Part shown: in pieces, positions 5,307 through 6,409 of the stretch | How positions within the stretch are numbered: the first letter of the stretch is position 1 | How the letters are laid out: each line of letters begins with the position of its first letter | From: Verrucomicrobiota bacterium | Lineage (GTDB): Bacteria > Chlamydiota > Chlamydiia > Chlamydiales > FEN-1388 | Direction: 5' to 3' | Length of the DNA stretch: 6,409 nucleotides | Assembly: GCA_018239705.1 (NCBI GenBank) | Contig: JAFEGS010000060.1 | Location: forward strand, 1 to 6,409 | The notes under the pieces: generated by a model | What the model saw: the letters and a program-made list of their open reading frames with translations, nothing else | Told to the model about the DNA's origin: nothing | The model's database searches: none | Translations under genes and position numbers: made by a program

Positions 5307-6409
5307 CTAAGGGTTGGGTATAAAAATGAATCTCAGCCAAATTGCAAAGAGGGGATCATCAAATAGTACAACCCCTCGTCCAGTTCCTTCTTCATCCAGT
5401 ATCCCTTTTGCCTTCAAAATCTGCAGTGCAGCTGACAATACAGCAGCACTTGATATTTGATATTTTATGAGCAGCCCTTTTGCGAACACTTGCTTTCCAT
5501 GACTTGCTGCAAGCCTTAATGCCCTTTGCTGCGATAGGGAGAACGTACTCAAAAGTGTCTGGTATGCATACGCATTCTGCCGTACAACTGTACTGAGCGT
5601 GTCATCAATCTCTTGAATGCCAATATCATTTTTTCCTAGTGCTACCAGATGAAAGCAGACCATTTGGACATAGTTCGGAGTGTCCTGGACTAAATCACGT
5701 AAATGCTCTACTGCCTTCCTCTGACAGCGAACACCTGCCTCGGAAAAGCGTTCAAGAATCCAGTCTGTAAACTCAGGTCCAAATGAAGGGAATTCAATAG
5801 GCTGGCATGATCTGTAGAATGGTCTAGAAGAATTATTGAGCATGTCATAAATGATGCTTTTTCTAGATCCAGTAAAGAGAAAGGTTGTATTACGCATTTG
5901 CTGCATGTGCGTTCTTAGGGTAGCTTCAAGCCAGCCTTTGTCGTCTATTTCGGATACCTTTTGGAACTCGTCAATTGCAATGATCACTTTGTCTCCGAGC
6001 ATGCCAAATTCATCTAGCACTTCTTGAATCACCTCCTTGACATCCTTTTCTGAGGAAGCTTGAAATGACATGCCTAACGAAGCTTGTCCTGTAACTGAAT
6101 CAAAATCAGTTGTCAATTTAGGGCGTAGCTTCATAAGGTATTTTTTAAATCTTTCCAGCCAAGTCTTCTTGGAATGTAAAGCTCGCAAGAGCTGATTCAG
6201 AAAATCTAGGTGTGAGGTGATATTAAAAATGTCTACAAAGAGGGTTGAATAGCCCTTTTCTTCAAAATCTTTTAATAAATTTAGAACGAATGAAGTTTTG
6301 CCAAACCGACGTGGCCCAATCAAGACCGCGTGAATTCGATTCTCAAGAAATTGCGACATTAGCCTTGATAAATCCTCTCGGGGAAGATAGTAATCCCCCT
6401 CGACAGGGT
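5307..6409 (-). CDS. AAA+ ATPase of the archaeal-type ATPase family (start beyond right edge)
   Basis: There are 366 residues visible, ending at a TAG at 5309-5307. The first ATG in the window (6359) is internal: the frame stays open upstream to the edge and encodes PVEGDYYLPREDLSRL, the usual lead-in to the nucleotide-binding domain of this family. Only a short N-terminal piece is therefore missing. Counting from the first visible residue, Walker A GPRRFGKTS is at 31-39, Walker B VIIAIDEFQ at 141-149, and a sensor-1-like strand FLFTGSR at 176-182. The C-terminal part (about 285-350) looks like a winged helix, ending with DDPLFAIWLRFI, a characteristic closing motif. Proteins of this type are cytoplasmic ATPases with poorly known roles, found in archaea and scattered among bacteria, including mobile or expanded gene families. 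It is convergent with the PARG operon across the palindromic intergenic region. The nucleotide-binding residues appear intact; the substrate is unknown. Confidence 0.85.
   Translation of the reverse strand, partial: PVEGDYYLPREDLSRLMSQFLENRIHAVLIGPRRFGKTSFVLNLLKDFEEKGYSTLFVDIFNITSHLDFLNQLLRALHSKKTWLERFKKYLMKLRPKLTTDFDSVTGQASLGMSFQASSEKDVKEVIQEVLDEFGMLGDKVIIAIDEFQKVSEIDDKGWLEATLRTHMQQMRNTTFLFTGSRKSIIYDMLNNSSRPFYRSCQPIEFPSFGPEFTDWILERFSEAGVRCQRKAVEHLRDLVQDTPNYVQMVCFHLVALGKNDIGIQEIDDTLSTVVRQNAYAYQTLLSTFSLSQQRALRLAASHGKQVFAKGLLIKYQISSAAVLSAALQILKAKGILDEEGTGRGVVLFDDPLFAIWLRFIFIPNP

Noticed and set aside
5172..5366. 64-codon + strand open frame starting with TTG
   Set aside because: It begins inside the first palindrome, runs through the other two and into the antisense of the ATPase end, and has no ribosome site or family resemblance.
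6357..6359. ATG at 6359 as the start of the AAA+ ATPase
   Set aside because: The frame remains open to the window edge and the upstream codons (GDYYLPRED) match the conserved lead-in of the family, so this Met is internal.

Overview
The window holds five protein-coding genes in recognisable form and one unidentified gene tail. It reads as a bacterial accessory region. No rRNA, tRNA, CRISPR array or insertion sequence is visible. Two adjacent genes encode enzymes that act on signalling molecules typical of eukaryotic cells: a phosphoinositide or protein phosphatase of the SopB/IpgD/SidF type and a poly(ADP-ribose) glycohydrolase. Together with the moderate GC content and a stand-alone AAA+ ATPase of the archaeal-type family, this suggests a host-associated or intracellular bacterium, for example an amoeba-associated chlamydia or a Legionella-like organism. 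The taxon is inference; nothing in the window fixes it.

Layout: (1) Bases 1-194, + strand, carry the last 63 codons of an unidentified protein. (2) A quinone oxidoreductase (qor) on the - strand (191-1159) overlaps that tail end to end by 4 bases. (3) An intergenic region of about 100 bases (1160-1258) has divergent promoter-like sequences that share one -35 box. (4) A + strand cluster follows: a secreted fasciclin (FAS1) protein (1259-1771), an 812-residue protein with a CX5R phosphatase signature (1783-4221), and a bacterial-type PARG (4249-5151). The gaps are 11 and 27 bases and each gene has its own ribosome binding site, so they are probably one operon. (5) Bases 5152-5306 contain three consecutive palindromes, two of which look like diverged copies of one unit. 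(6) A - strand AAA+ ATPase (5307 to the right edge) runs off the window; its reading frame stays open past the first visible ATG, so its true start lies outside.

The point of greatest interest is the three-gene operon: an exported adhesion-type domain protein beside two cytosolic-type enzymes whose natural substrates, phosphoinositides (or phosphoproteins) and poly(ADP-ribose), are mainly found in eukaryotic hosts. A working model is a host-interaction cassette in which the phosphatase and possibly the PARG are translocated effectors. The enzyme families rest on visible motifs; the translocation and the joint role are inference.
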